Shown: one piece after another, positions 27,950 to 35,957 of the stretch
Position numbering within the stretch: position 1 is the stretch's first letter
How the letters are laid out: each line of letters starts with the position of its first letter
Notes under the pieces: generated by a model
The model's input: only the letters and a program-made list of their open reading frames with translations
Database searches by the model: none
Told to the model about the DNA's origin: nothing
Made by a program: the position numbers and the translations under genes
Source: an uncultured Ruminococcus sp.
GTDB lineage: Bacteria > Bacillota > Clostridia > Oscillospirales > Acutalibacteraceae
Length of the DNA stretch: 49,034 nucleotides
NCBI GenBank assembly: GCA_902774325.1
Contig: CACYIC010000006.1
Coordinates: forward strand, 1-49,034
Reading direction: 5' to 3'

Positions 27950-29263
27950 ATGAAAATACACGGTATCAAGGTGCCTCACCGCAAGCATACCGCCGACCTC
28001 AAGCCCGTGCGCCTTACGGATGTAAAGACGATCACGGTTCCGATGTCGATGCACATCGGAAAGCCCGCGAGGGCGGTCGTGAAGCGCGGCGACGCGGTCA
28101 AGGTCGGTCAGCTCATAGGCGAGGCTGACGGCTTCGTGTCCTCGCCGATCTACTCGGGAGTTTCGGGCAAGGTGCTTAAAATCGACGAGATGACCGCGTC
28201 AAACGGAGCCGGGGTCCCCTGCGTTGTCATCGAAAACGACGGTCAAAACGAGGTCAGCGAGAGCGTCAAGCCCCCCGAGGTCAGCGATTTTCAGAGCTTC
28301 ATCGAGGCGGTGAAGCAAAGCGGAGTCGTCGGACTGGGCGGCGCGGGCTTCCCGACCTTTATCAAGCTCGGGGTCAAGGACGTTTCTCAGATCAGGGAGA
28401 TCATCATAAACGCCGCGGAGTGCGAGCCCTACATAACCTCGGACACCCGCACGATGCTCGACAAGCCCGAATATATTTTCAAGGGCATAGAGCTGCTGAA
28501 AAAATATCTCAAGGCAAAGACCTTTATTATCGGAATAGAAAACAACAAGCGAGAGGCTATCGAGCTCATGCAGAAAAAGGCTGCTCAGTGCGAGGGCGTA
28601 TCGGTTAAGGTGCTGCCCTCGATCTACCCCCAGGGCGGCGAAAAGGTGCTGATCTACAACACCGTAGGCAGGATCGTCCCCAAGGGCAAGCTGCCTATCG
28701 ACGTCGGCGTAATAGTCATCAACGTTACGACCCTCGCCTTCATCGCCGAGTATATGGAAACGGGCATGCCGCTGGTCGAGAAATGCCTCACCTTTGACGG
28801 CTCGGCGGTAAAGGAGCCTAAGAACGTGATAGTTCCGATCGGAACCTCGATCTCGGAGCTTGCCGAGCTTGCGGGAGGCTTCAAATGCGAGCCTAAAAAG
28901 GTGCTCTACGGCGGCCCGATGATGGGTATCGCCGTGCCCGGTCTTGATGCGCCCATCCTCAAAAACACCAACGCGATCACCGCGCTCGACGAAAAGGACG
29001 GATTCATGCCGAAGACCACGCCCTGCATAAACTGCGGAGCCTGCCTGAGCCATTGCCCGCTGCGGCTTGAGCCGCGCGAGATATCCCGCGCCTATTCGAT
29101 GGGCAACGCGGAGGAGCTCGCCGCCCTGCATGTCGATCTGTGCATGGAGTGCGGCTGCTGCTCGTTTATCTGCCCCGCTAACCGTCCGCTGGTTCAGAAC
29201 AACAAGCTCGCGAAGGCTCTGCTGCGGATGAAGCAGAGCGAACAGAAGAAGGAGGGCAAGTGA
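27950..29263 (+). CDS. rnfC: Rnf complex subunit RnfC
   Basis: Peripheral subunit of the ferredoxin:NAD+ oxidoreductase that couples electron flow to Na+ or H+ export; RnfC is the NADH/FMN side. 437 residues. The N-terminal GIKVPHRKHTADL segment and the lipoyl-like sandwich are followed by the Complex I 51-kDa-like nucleotide domain (VGLGGAGFPTFIKL near residue 125). Two [4Fe-4S] motifs, CINCGACLSHCP and CMECGCCSFICP, are near residues 360-405. ATG follows TTGGAGGAAGAG. First gene of a six-gene operon in the clostridial order C-D-G-E-A-B. Confidence 0.96.
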   Translation: MKIHGIKVPHRKHTADLKPVRLTDVKTITVPMSMHIGKPARAVVKRGDAVKVGQLIGEADGFVSSPIYSGVSGKVLKIDEMTASNGAGVPCVVIENDGQNEVSESVKPPEVSDFQSFIEAVKQSGVVGLGGAGFPTFIKLGVKDVSQIREIIINAAECEPYITSDTRTMLDKPEYIFKGIELLKKYLKAKTFIIGIENNKREAIELMQKKAAQCEGVSVKVLPSIYPQGGEKVLIYNTVGRIVPKGKLPIDVGVIVINVTTLAFIAEYMETGMPLVEKCLTFDGSAVKEPKNVIVPIGTSISELAELAGGFKCEPKKVLYGGPMMGIAVPGLDAPILKNTNAITALDEKDGFMPKTTPCINCGACLSHCPLRLEPREISRAYSMGNAEELAALHVDLCMECGCCSFICPANRPLVQNNKLAKALLRMKQSEQKKEGK

Positions 29264-30183
29264 TGAACAAGTTGATTTCAGCGGTTTCGCCCCACATCTC
29301 GGGGATGAAAACCACGCAAAAGATCATGCTGGACGTGATCATCGCCCTCATGCCCGCCGTAATCGCCTCGGTGATCATTTTCGGCTGGCGGTCGCTGCTG
29401 GTTGTCGGCATCTGCGTAGCCACCTGCGTGATCTCGGAGTTCCTCTTTGAAAAGCTCTGCAAGCGAGAGGTCACGATCACCGATCTTTCCGCTGTGGTGA
29501 CGGGCGTGATCCTTGCCCTGAACCTCCCCGTTTCAATACCGATCTGGCAGGCTTCTCTCGGAAGCGTTATCGCCATAATCGTCGTCAAGCAATTGTTCGG
29601 CGGCATCGGTCAGAATTTCGCGAATCCCGCGATCACGGCGCGAATCATCATGATGACCGCCTTTTCGACTACCATGACCGCCTGGGTATTCCCCGACGCG
29701 GTTTCGACCGCGACCCCGCTGGCGGCTCTCGCGAAGGGCGACGCGGCTTCAATGCCCTCGAATCTTGAGCTGCTTCTGGGCTGGCACGGCGGCTGCCTCG
29801 GAGAGACCTGCGCGCTCGCGCTCATCCTCGGCGGCGTCTATCTGCTCGTCCGCCGCGTAATAAGCTGGCATATCCCCGTCGCCTTTATCGGCACGGTGGC
29901 GCTGATGTCGCTCGTCTGCGGCAAGGACGTGCTCTATCAGCTCCTCTCGGGAGGTCTGATGCTCGCCGCGATCTTCATGGCTACCGACTACTCGACCTCT
30001 CCCTCGACTCCGTGGGGCAAGATAATCTTCGGAGTAGGCTGCGGACTGATAACCGTTCTTATCCGTTTCTGGGGCAACTTCCCCGAGGGCGTTTCCTTCT
30101 CGATACTCATTATGAATATCCTCACGCCTTATATCTCCAAGCTCACAAGGCAGAGACCGCTGATCGGAGGTGAGGGCAAATGA
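29263..30183 (+). CDS. rnfD: Rnf complex subunit RnfD
   Basis: Integral membrane subunit with covalently bound FMN, about nine to ten helices, 306 residues. ATG overlaps the rnfC stop (TGATG) with GGAGGG just upstream. The family features MLDVIIALMPA near the N-terminus, NPAITARIIMM, and ATDYSTSPSTPWGK near residue 240 are present. In homologues a threonine near the centre (here in the FSTTMTAWVFPDAVSTATPLA segment, probably STATPLA) carries the FMN. Translationally coupled to rnfC and rnfG. Confidence 0.95.
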   Translation: MNKLISAVSPHISGMKTTQKIMLDVIIALMPAVIASVIIFGWRSLLVVGICVATCVISEFLFEKLCKREVTITDLSAVVTGVILALNLPVSIPIWQASLGSVIAIIVVKQLFGGIGQNFANPAITARIIMMTAFSTTMTAWVFPDAVSTATPLAALAKGDAASMPSNLELLLGWHGGCLGETCALALILGGVYLLVRRVISWHIPVAFIGTVALMSLVCGKDVLYQLLSGGLMLAAIFMATDYSTSPSTPWGKIIFGVGCGLITVLIRFWGNFPEGVSFSILIMNILTPYISKLTRQRPLIGGEGK

Positions 30184-30710
30184 AAGATACGGTTAAGCCT
30201 ATCGCGGTGCTGGCGGGTATCTGTCTGGTCGTTACCGCCCTGCTCGCATATATCAATCTCATAACCTCGCCGATTATCAGCGCCGCCGAGGAAAAAGCGG
30301 CGTCTGAAGCCCGCTCCGAGGTGCTCGCCGAGGCGAACGGCGAATTTGAAAAGCTCGAGGACGTCGAGCTTCCCGAGGGAGTGACCGAGGCTTACAGGGG
30401 CAGCGGAAACTCCGGCTACGTCTTTATGCTCTCCCAAAAGGGCTACGGCGGCGAGATCAAGCTGATCTGCGGCATAAAGTCCGACGGCAGCATTGAGGCG
30501 ATCAAGACCCTCAGCCACAGCGAAACCAGCGGAATAGGCTCAAAAGTCGTTGACAACGGCTCGGGCTACCGCGATAAATTCAAGGGAAAAACAGAGGACG
30601 ACTACTCCGAGGTCGACGCGATCTCGGGCGCTACGATCTCCTCGACCGCATACAAAAAAGCGATAGCCTCCGCTTTTGAGGCTTATGACATGGTAAAGGG
30701 GGCGGACTGA
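30180..30710 (+). CDS. rnfG: Rnf complex subunit RnfG
   Basis: 176-residue subunit with one N-terminal membrane helix (PIAVLAGICLVVTALLAYI) and an extracytoplasmic FMN-binding domain. The FMN attachment motif SGATIS is near residue 150, the threonine being the expected flavinylation site. Flavinylation needs ApbE, which is not in this window. ATGA overlap with rnfD. Length is normal to slightly short. Confidence 0.95.
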   Translation: MKDTVKPIAVLAGICLVVTALLAYINLITSPIISAAEEKAASEARSEVLAEANGEFEKLEDVELPEGVTEAYRGSGNSGYVFMLSQKGYGGEIKLICGIKSDGSIEAIKTLSHSETSGIGSKVVDNGSGYRDKFKGKTEDDYSEVDAISGATISSTAYKKAIASAFEAYDMVKGAD

Positions 30711-31397
30711 TTGAATACGCTGCAAAACTTCTCAAAGGGCATAATCAAAGAAAACCCCGTTCTGGTGCTGGTGCTCGGAACCTGTCCGACCCTCGCCACC
30801 TCGACCAACGTTACCAACGCGCTGGGCATGGGAGCCGCCGCGACTGCGGTGCTGCTCTGCTCAAATATCGTTATCTCGGCTCTGCGCAAGGTCATCCCCG
30901 ACAAGGTCAGGATCCCCTGCTACATCGTGCTTATCGCGGGCTTTGTGACCATGGTCCAGATGCTCGTAAAGGCGTTCGCTCCGGCGCTCGACGCGTCGCT
31001 GGGCATTTATCTGCCTCTGATAGTCGTAAACTGCATCATCCTCGGACGCGCCGAGATGTTCGCCAACAAAAACAAGGTGCTCGATTCGGCGGTCGACGCT
31101 CTGGGCATGGGCGTGGGCTTCACGCTCGCGCTGGTGCTGATGGCGACGATCCGCGAGGTGTTCGGCAACGGCTCCTTCATGGGTCTGCCGATCCCCGTGC
31201 TTTCCGATAACCGCATTTCCATCCTCACGATGGCTCCGGGCGGCTTCTTCGTGTTCGGTCTGCTGATAGCGGCAATGAACAAGTTCGCCGTCCACAAGCC
31301 GAAAAAGAAGGACTTCGGCTGCGCCGACTGTCCGTCCGCCGAGGGCTGCGGAAAGGCTTCCTGCGAGGCGGGAAAGGAGGCGGCTGTAAATGACTAA
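30711..31397 (+). CDS. rnfE: Rnf complex subunit RnfE
   Basis: 228-residue membrane subunit, six helices, paralogue of RnfA in inverted topology. TTG start immediately after the rnfG stop, with AAAGGGGG seven to eight bases upstream. VLGTCPTLATSTN near residue 23 holds the conserved cysteine thought to join RnfA in binding an intramembrane [2Fe-2S] cluster. After the last helix a short cytoplasmic tail carries CADCPSAEGCGKASC, four cysteines not needed for that cluster. It overlaps rnfA by 8 bases. Confidence 0.94.
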   Translation: MNTLQNFSKGIIKENPVLVLVLGTCPTLATSTNVTNALGMGAAATAVLLCSNIVISALRKVIPDKVRIPCYIVLIAGFVTMVQMLVKAFAPALDASLGIYLPLIVVNCIILGRAEMFANKNKVLDSAVDALGMGVGFTLALVLMATIREVFGNGSFMGLPIPVLSDNRISILTMAPGGFFVFGLLIAAMNKFAVHKPKKKDFGCADCPSAEGCGKASCEAGKEAAVND

Positions 31398-32007
31398 GCT
31401 CATAATCATCCTGCTCTCAGCCGTATTTATCAACAACTACGTGCTCACGCGCTTTTTGGGCATCTGCCCGTTCTTGGGCGTATCAAAGAAGCTGGATTCC
31501 GCAACCGGCATGAGCCTCGCGGTTATCTTTGTAATGCTTCTCGCCACGGCTGCGACATATCCGATACAATTTTTCCTTCTCACGCCGAATAACCTCGATT
31601 ATTTGCAGACTATCGTATTCATCCTCGTCATCGCCGCGCTCGTTCAGCTGGTCGAGATCGTGCTAAAGCGCTATATCCCCTCGTTGCATAAATCGCTCGG
31701 CGTATATCTTCCGCTCATAACCACCAACTGCGCGGTGCTGGGCGTGACGATCCTGAACGTTCAGGATTACCCCGTGACCGAGACCACGACCTTCTGGTGG
31801 GGCTTCGCCCAGTCAATGGTCAATTCTCTGGGCAGCGGTCTGGGCTTCTTCCTCGCGATGGTCATGTTCTCGGGCGTGCGCTCCGCGATCGAGGGCAGCG
31901 ATATCCCCAAGAGCTTCAAGGGTCTGCCGATCACGCTTATCGCGGCGGCGATAACCTCGCTTTCCTTCCTCGGCTTCGGCGGAGTGATCGAAAACCTGTT
32001 TGCTTAA
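31390..32007 (+). CDS. rnfA: Rnf complex subunit RnfA
   Basis: 205-residue, six-helix membrane subunit. FLGICPFLGVSKK near residue 23 carries the conserved cysteine paired with that of RnfE. GVYLPLITTNCAVLG in the second half holds another conserved cysteine. AAGGAGGCGG precedes the ATG, which lies inside the end of rnfE. 12 bases separate it from rnfB. Confidence 0.95.
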   Translation: MTKLIIILLSAVFINNYVLTRFLGICPFLGVSKKLDSATGMSLAVIFVMLLATAATYPIQFFLLTPNNLDYLQTIVFILVIAALVQLVEIVLKRYIPSLHKSLGVYLPLITTNCAVLGVTILNVQDYPVTETTTFWWGFAQSMVNSLGSGLGFFLAMVMFSGVRSAIEGSDIPKSFKGLPITLIAAAITSLSFLGFGGVIENLFA

Positions 32008-32019
32008 GGAGGGAAGAGT

Positions 32020-32811
32020 ATGACGGAAATTCTGACCGCGGTGATCCCCGTGGTGATCATCGGTATAATCTGCGCGGTCGTGCTCGTTGTCGCCTCAAAG
32101 CTGATGGCGGTCAAGGAGGACGAGCGCTTCCCGGCGGTGCGCGACTGCCTGCCCGGAGCCAACTGCGGAGCCTGCGGCTTCGCGGGCTGCGACGGCTACG
32201 CTAAGGCTCTCTGCGAGGACAGCTCGACGCCGACGAATCTCTGTATCCCCGGAGCGGATTCGACCGCTCATCAGCTCAGCGACGTGCTGGGCGTGGAGTT
32301 CGCGGACGTTGAGGAGCAGGTCGCCTTCGTTCACTGCAACGGCAACTGCGACGCGACGACGGACAAGGTGCTGTATCAGGGCATCCGCTCCTGCGCCGCC
32401 GCCAAGCTCATGTACGGCGGCAAGGGAAGCTGTATCTACGGCTGCCTGGGTCTGGGCGACTGCGCCTCGGTTTGTCCTCAGGAGGCGATAAGAGTGATAA
32501 ACGGCGTCGCCAAGGTCGATCCCGAGGAGTGCATAGGCTGCGGGATGTGCGCCGCCGCCTGTCCCAACAAGCTGATAACGATGGTTCCCGCCGTCGCCGG
32601 GGTGTTTGTCGAATGCTCCAACCGCGACAAGGGCGCTGTCACCCGCAAGGTGTGCTCGAACGGCTGCATAGGCTGCAAAAAGTGCGAGAAGCTCTGCCCG
32701 AACGAAGCGATCAAGGTCGTCGACAACGTCGCGCGGATCGACTATTCAAGGTGCACGGGCTGCGGCGCCTGCGCCGAGGGCTGCACCACTCACTGCATTA
32801 CATTAAAATAA
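32020..32811 (+). CDS. rnfB: Rnf complex subunit RnfB
   Basis: Ferredoxin-facing iron-sulfur subunit, 263 residues. One N-terminal membrane helix (AVIPVVIIGIICAVVLVVAS) is followed by the four-cysteine domain CLPGANCGACGFAGCDGYA. Ferredoxin-like CxxCxxCxxxCP motifs follow, including CIGCGMCAAACP, CIGCKKCEKLCP and CTGCGACAEGC. These should bind several [4Fe-4S] clusters and accept electrons from reduced ferredoxin. GGAGGGAAGAG precedes the ATG. Last gene of the operon; a strong terminator follows. Confidence 0.96.
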   Translation: MTEILTAVIPVVIIGIICAVVLVVASKLMAVKEDERFPAVRDCLPGANCGACGFAGCDGYAKALCEDSSTPTNLCIPGADSTAHQLSDVLGVEFADVEEQVAFVHCNGNCDATTDKVLYQGIRSCAAAKLMYGGKGSCIYGCLGLGDCASVCPQEAIRVINGVAKVDPEECIGCGMCAAACPNKLITMVPAVAGVFVECSNRDKGAVTRKVCSNGCIGCKKCEKLCPNEAIKVVDNVARIDYSRCTGCGACAEGCTTHCITLK

Positions 32812-32824
32812 CTTACAGGCAACG

Positions 32825-32858
32825 CCGCGCGATCCTCTCATCCGGATCGCGCGGTTTT
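32825..32858 (+). terminator. Terminator of the rnf operon
   Basis: Perfect 11-bp GC-rich stem CCGCGCGATCC/GGATCGCGCGG (32825-32835 with 32844-32854) with an eight-base loop, then TTTTAT. Confidence 0.92.
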
Positions 32859-32969
32859 ATCTATAGTAATATCCTACAAAAGCGGAGCCTGTTTATTGTG
32901 AAAATGTACCAATGCCTTTTTGAGTGAAAAAACGATTTTGTTTGTTGCTACAAAGTTGGGTCAAATCCG

Positions 32970-32998
32970 TTGACAGCGCCGAAAAAAGCGCATATAAT
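32970..32998 (+). promoter_or_regulatory. Consensus promoter of the zinc-ribbon membrane gene
   Basis: TTGACA (32970-32975), 17-base spacer, TATAAT (32993-32998); a full consensus match. Leader of about 70 bases. Confidence 0.85.
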
Positions 32999-33075
32999 CA
33001 TTACAGTTTCGATAAACGCCGCGCTTTTCGGCAACGGAACAAATCTTTATCTTTGAATAAAAGGGGACAATTAAA

Positions 33076-33621
33076 ATGGCTTTTTGTAAAAATTGCGGAC
33101 AGCAGATTCCTGACGACGCTACCTTCTGCGCAAACTGCGGCACACCCGTACAGCAGGCTGCTCAGCAGGCTTATCAGCAGGCTCCCACTCCCAACACTCC
33201 CGCTCCCATAAACGCGGATCAGGACGCTCAGCAGAACCGCGGTCTCGCGTGGCTCTCTTATGTCGGACTTCTCTTCCTCGTTCCTCTCTTCGTCAGAAAG
33301 GATTCCGAGTACTGCAAGTTCCATGTAAAGCAGGGCGCTACGATTTGCGCTATAGAAATCGCTTATTCGATCGTCAAGGCTATCCTCATGGCTATCTTCG
33401 GCGCGATCTTCAGCTACAGCTACTACGGCTACCGCATCCACACCGCGCCCTATTTTGTATTCGACACGATCTTCAATCTTGTCTACATCTTCCTCACAGT
33501 CGTTTCTATCATGGGTATCGTATTTGCCGCTAAGGGTCAGAAGAAAGAGCTTCCCCTTATCAGCAAGATCCCGTGGATCGGAAATCTCATTGACAAGATC
33601 TACGCTTCGCTCAATAAATAA
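33076..33621 (+). CDS. Zinc-ribbon membrane protein
   Basis: 181-residue protein of unknown function. Residues 4-26 are a zinc ribbon (CKNCGQQIPDDATFCANCG). A Gln/Ala/Pro-rich linker follows to about residue 55. Then come three hydrophobic segments (WLSYVGLLFLVPLFV, IVKAILMAIFGAIFSY and IFNLVYIFLTVVSIMGIVFAA). The architecture is like DUF4870-type small membrane proteins with an added zinc ribbon, frequent in Clostridia. AAAGGGGAC is the ribosome binding site. Strong consensus promoter and terminator suggest high expression as a single gene. Confidence 0.82.
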   Translation: MAFCKNCGQQIPDDATFCANCGTPVQQAAQQAYQQAPTPNTPAPINADQDAQQNRGLAWLSYVGLLFLVPLFVRKDSEYCKFHVKQGATICAIEIAYSIVKAILMAIFGAIFSYSYYGYRIHTAPYFVFDTIFNLVYIFLTVVSIMGIVFAAKGQKKELPLISKIPWIGNLIDKIYASLNK

Positions 33622-33633
33622 TTGATTCAGGCA

Positions 33634-33672
33634 TAAAAACAGCGCCTTCCGTTTTCGGAGGGCGCGTTTTCT
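33634..33672. terminator. Bidirectional terminator between convergent genes
   Basis: GCGCCTTCC pairs with GGAGGGCGC. AAAAAC lies on one side and GTTTTC on the other. It separates the zinc-ribbon gene from the DUF5662 gene. Confidence 0.85.
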
Positions 33673-34198
33673 ATTTTCCGAGCATTTTTCTGATGTGCGA
33701 GAAGGTCTTTTCCTCGCCCTCGTCGCGGAGCATTTCGAGCAGGGAGCAGAGCACCGCCTCGGTATCGGGGTGCATCCTGCCCTTGCCCTTTATTCGGGTG
33801 TAATAGGTGTAGGGATCGCCGTCCCGGTACCTTTCGCCGTTGTAGATCTTGCTTGCGGCGACGCGGTCGCAGAACATCTCGACAATATAATTGAGCGGCA
33901 TGGGCACGGGCTCGATCTCGCGGGTCTTGGGGTTGTAGTCGTACCAGTACTCGTAGTGATGGCGGTTCCTGCCCTTGTGGTGGAGCCACGCCCGCGAGCA
34001 GCCGAAAAGCTCGCGCTCTCTTTCGTTGGGGCTGCGAGTGCCCTGAAAGTACCTGGCTCCGGGGATGAATTCCGTCGGGCTGTATTTTGAGAGGTCGTGC
34101 CTGAGTCCCTGCCAAAGTATCCCCGCCCTCGCGCAGTGAGCAATTACGCGGTGGCGGTGTTTTGTTATAGTCATAAAATGCTTAATAGGATGAGCCAT
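33671..34198 (-). CDS. DUF5662 family protein
   Basis: A 175-residue cytoplasmic protein of the DUF5662 type, common in gut Firmicutes and without a known role. I chose ATG 34198 (MAHPIKHFMTITKHRHRV) because GAGGTGAT lies upstream; the longer frame adds 34 codons without a start signal. Features: an N-terminal histidine-rich helix (HPIKHFMTITKHRH), the typical LRHDLSKYSPTEF motif near residue 33, WLHHKGRNRHHYEYW and the MPLNYIVEMFCDRVAA helix. The His/Asp pattern resembles metal-dependent HD-like phosphohydrolases, but this is only a resemblance. Confidence 0.8.
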   Translation of the reverse strand: MAHPIKHFMTITKHRHRVIAHCARAGILWQGLRHDLSKYSPTEFIPGARYFQGTRSPNERERELFGCSRAWLHHKGRNRHHYEYWYDYNPKTREIEPVPMPLNYIVEMFCDRVAASKIYNGERYRDGDPYTYYTRIKGKGRMHPDTEAVLCSLLEMLRDEGEEKTFSHIRKMLGK

Positions 34199-34293
34199 TG
34201 ATATCACCTCGCTTATTGTATCACAAAAACCGCGGTTTGAACAGTGCGAAAGAAAAAAATCCCCTCCTTCGGGAAATTTTTCCAAAATAACTC

Positions 34294-34322
34294 TTGCCAA
34301 AAAGCAAAAAAAGTGTTACAAT
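34294..34322 (+). promoter_or_regulatory. Promoter of the L,D-transpeptidase gene
   Basis: TTGCCA (34294-34299), 17-base spacer, TACAAT (34317-34322); 42 bases before the start codon. Confidence 0.7.
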
Positions 34323-34363
34323 AGCCGAGAAAGATTAAAAATTTGTAATATTCCGGAGGGGTT

Positions 34364-35605
34364 ATGAATACAAATAAGCTCTTTCTTTCCTTCCTCGGCG
34401 CGCTGCTGTGCGTCGCGGGAGCAGCCGCGTCGGTGTTTTCCGTGCCTGTTGTGCAGGCTGAGCGCCATGAGGCGGCGGCTGTTACCGCGAGGCGGGAGCT
34501 AAGCGGGAAAAAGGAGAAAAGCGAAAGCGTTAAAAAAGTAAATATAACAAAGCAGAGCCTTGAGGTCTCGGCGGGAGACGTAAAGCTCCTCGAGGCGAAG
34601 GGCAGCGAAAAGTCGCCGGTGCTATATTGGGAGAGCAGCGACGAGAGCGTCGCCGAGGTAGACGACGGCGGCAGGGCGGATTTCATCACGCCCGGAAGCT
34701 GCAGGATCACCGCCTGTCTGAAAAACGGCGACAGGACTGAATACGAGGCGACTGTGAGCGAGGCGGCGAAGAAGGCGTCTCCCGATATCTTTACTACCGC
34801 GATCACCGACAACGCCGATGTGCTCGCGAGGAACAAGAAGAGCGGAAAGCGCGCCCTCTACCATCTTATGGTGAACACCTACCACAACGTGGTGACGGTC
34901 TACACCTACGACAAGGACGGCAGATACACCGTGCCCGTGCGCGCGATGCTCTGCTCCTGCGGCAAGAACGACTCCACAATCAAGGGCGAGTTCCGCACCT
35001 ATTTCAAGTCGGAGTGGCACGCGCTCTACAACAACGTCTACGGTCAGTACGTCACGGGAATCTCGGGGGATTTTCTCTTTCACAGCGTTCCCTATTGTGA
35101 TATCGCCTACAACAAGCTGGAGGTCGAGGAATTCAACAAGCTCGGTACTCAGGCTTCAATGGGCTGCGTCAGACTTTCTGTGGCGGATTCCAAGTGGATA
35201 TATGACAACTGCCCCGAGGGAACCTACGTCAAGATCTACAACAGCAAAAAGGAGGAGCCTCTCGGCAAGCCCGAGGCAATAAGGATCCACAACCTCAAAT
35301 GCGGCTGGGATCCCACCGAGCGCGCCTACAAAAGCCCCTACCGCAACGCCAGACCCAAAATCAGCGGAGCGGAAAATATAATAGTCCACACCGGAGAGGA
35401 GCCCGATCTCAAAAAGAATATAAAGGCTTACGATTCCTGCGGAAACGATATCACAAAAAAGCTCAAGCTCAAGGGAAACGTCGATTTCTCCCGCGAGGGA
35501 AGCTATAAGCTCACCCTTTCCGTGACCGACGCCCTGCACAGGAGCGCCTCGGTCGATATCCGCGTAACGGTGGTCAATAAAAAGGGCGGAAAACAAAACG
35601 GATAA
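34364..35605 (+). CDS. Secreted L,D-transpeptidase with Ig-like domains
   Basis: Cell-wall enzyme of the YkuD family, 413 residues, which cross-links peptidoglycan stem peptides or anchors proteins. An N-terminal signal or anchor (LFLSFLGALLCVAGAAASVF) is followed by a Ig-like domain of BIG2 type (about residues 60-130, LYWESSDESVAEVDDGG). The YkuD domain spans about 160-300, with HSVPY and the catalytic SMGCVRLS motif (cysteine near residue 270). The last ~90 residues look like a second Ig-like (DUF5011/HYR type) domain with VTDALHRSASVDIRVTVV. CCGGAGGGG precedes the start. It lies near murE, consistent with wall metabolism. Confidence 0.88.
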   Translation: MNTNKLFLSFLGALLCVAGAAASVFSVPVVQAERHEAAAVTARRELSGKKEKSESVKKVNITKQSLEVSAGDVKLLEAKGSEKSPVLYWESSDESVAEVDDGGRADFITPGSCRITACLKNGDRTEYEATVSEAAKKASPDIFTTAITDNADVLARNKKSGKRALYHLMVNTYHNVVTVYTYDKDGRYTVPVRAMLCSCGKNDSTIKGEFRTYFKSEWHALYNNVYGQYVTGISGDFLFHSVPYCDIAYNKLEVEEFNKLGTQASMGCVRLSVADSKWIYDNCPEGTYVKIYNSKKEEPLGKPEAIRIHNLKCGWDPTERAYKSPYRNARPKISGAENIIVHTGEEPDLKKNIKAYDSCGNDITKKLKLKGNVDFSREGSYKLTLSVTDALHRSASVDIRVTVVNKKGGKQNG

Positions 35606-35620
35606 CAGAAAATAATAATT

Positions 35621-35660
35621 ACCGACCCATTGCTGTTTGGCAAAGGGTCGGTTTTTGTTT
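35621..35660 (+). terminator. Terminator after the L,D-transpeptidase gene
   Basis: ACCGACCC/GGGTCGGT stem (35621-35628 with 35645-35652) with an inner TTGC/GCAA stem, followed by TTTTTGTTT. Confidence 0.88.
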
Positions 35661-35661
35661 A

Positions 35662-35895
35662 AAATACCCTGATTTCGAGCTTATAGCGATTTCCGATATG
35701 ATCCCCTGCCTGAATTTCTATCTTACCAAGGATCAGATCAACGCGCTGGCTGAGAAGGACTGGGTCGATGAGCTTCTTTTCCTCGATATGGGTCTGAAAT
35801 TCTCCGACGCCGACGCTTCTGATTCGGATTCGCCGCGCTTCACGATATATGAAAAAGACGGCAATATAATTTACAGAGACAGTCTGCCGTTTACC
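35662..35895 (+). pseudogene. Gene fragment, remnant of a larger protein
   Basis: An open frame with codon use typical of this genome. It reads KYPDFELIAISDMIPC, then LNFYLTKDQINALAEKDWVD and ELLFLDMGLKFSDAD. It enters in frame from a terminator, has no ribosome binding site before its only ATG (35698), and its last codons run into the murE terminator. It therefore looks like the leftover middle or 3' part of a decayed gene. The LTKDQINALAEKDWV pattern resembles segments in large secreted clostridial proteins, but I cannot name a family. Confidence 0.4.
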
Positions 35896-35900
35896 ATTGA

Positions 35901-35946
35901 AAATAATAAAGCCGGCTCATCCCCGCCTAAGGGTTTGAACCGGCTT
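35901..35946 (-). terminator. Terminator after murE
   Basis: AAGCCGG/CCGGCTT stem (35909-35915 with 35940-35946), followed on the minus strand by TTTATTATTTTC. Confidence 0.75.
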
Positions 35947-35957
35947 GCGGTTTATTA

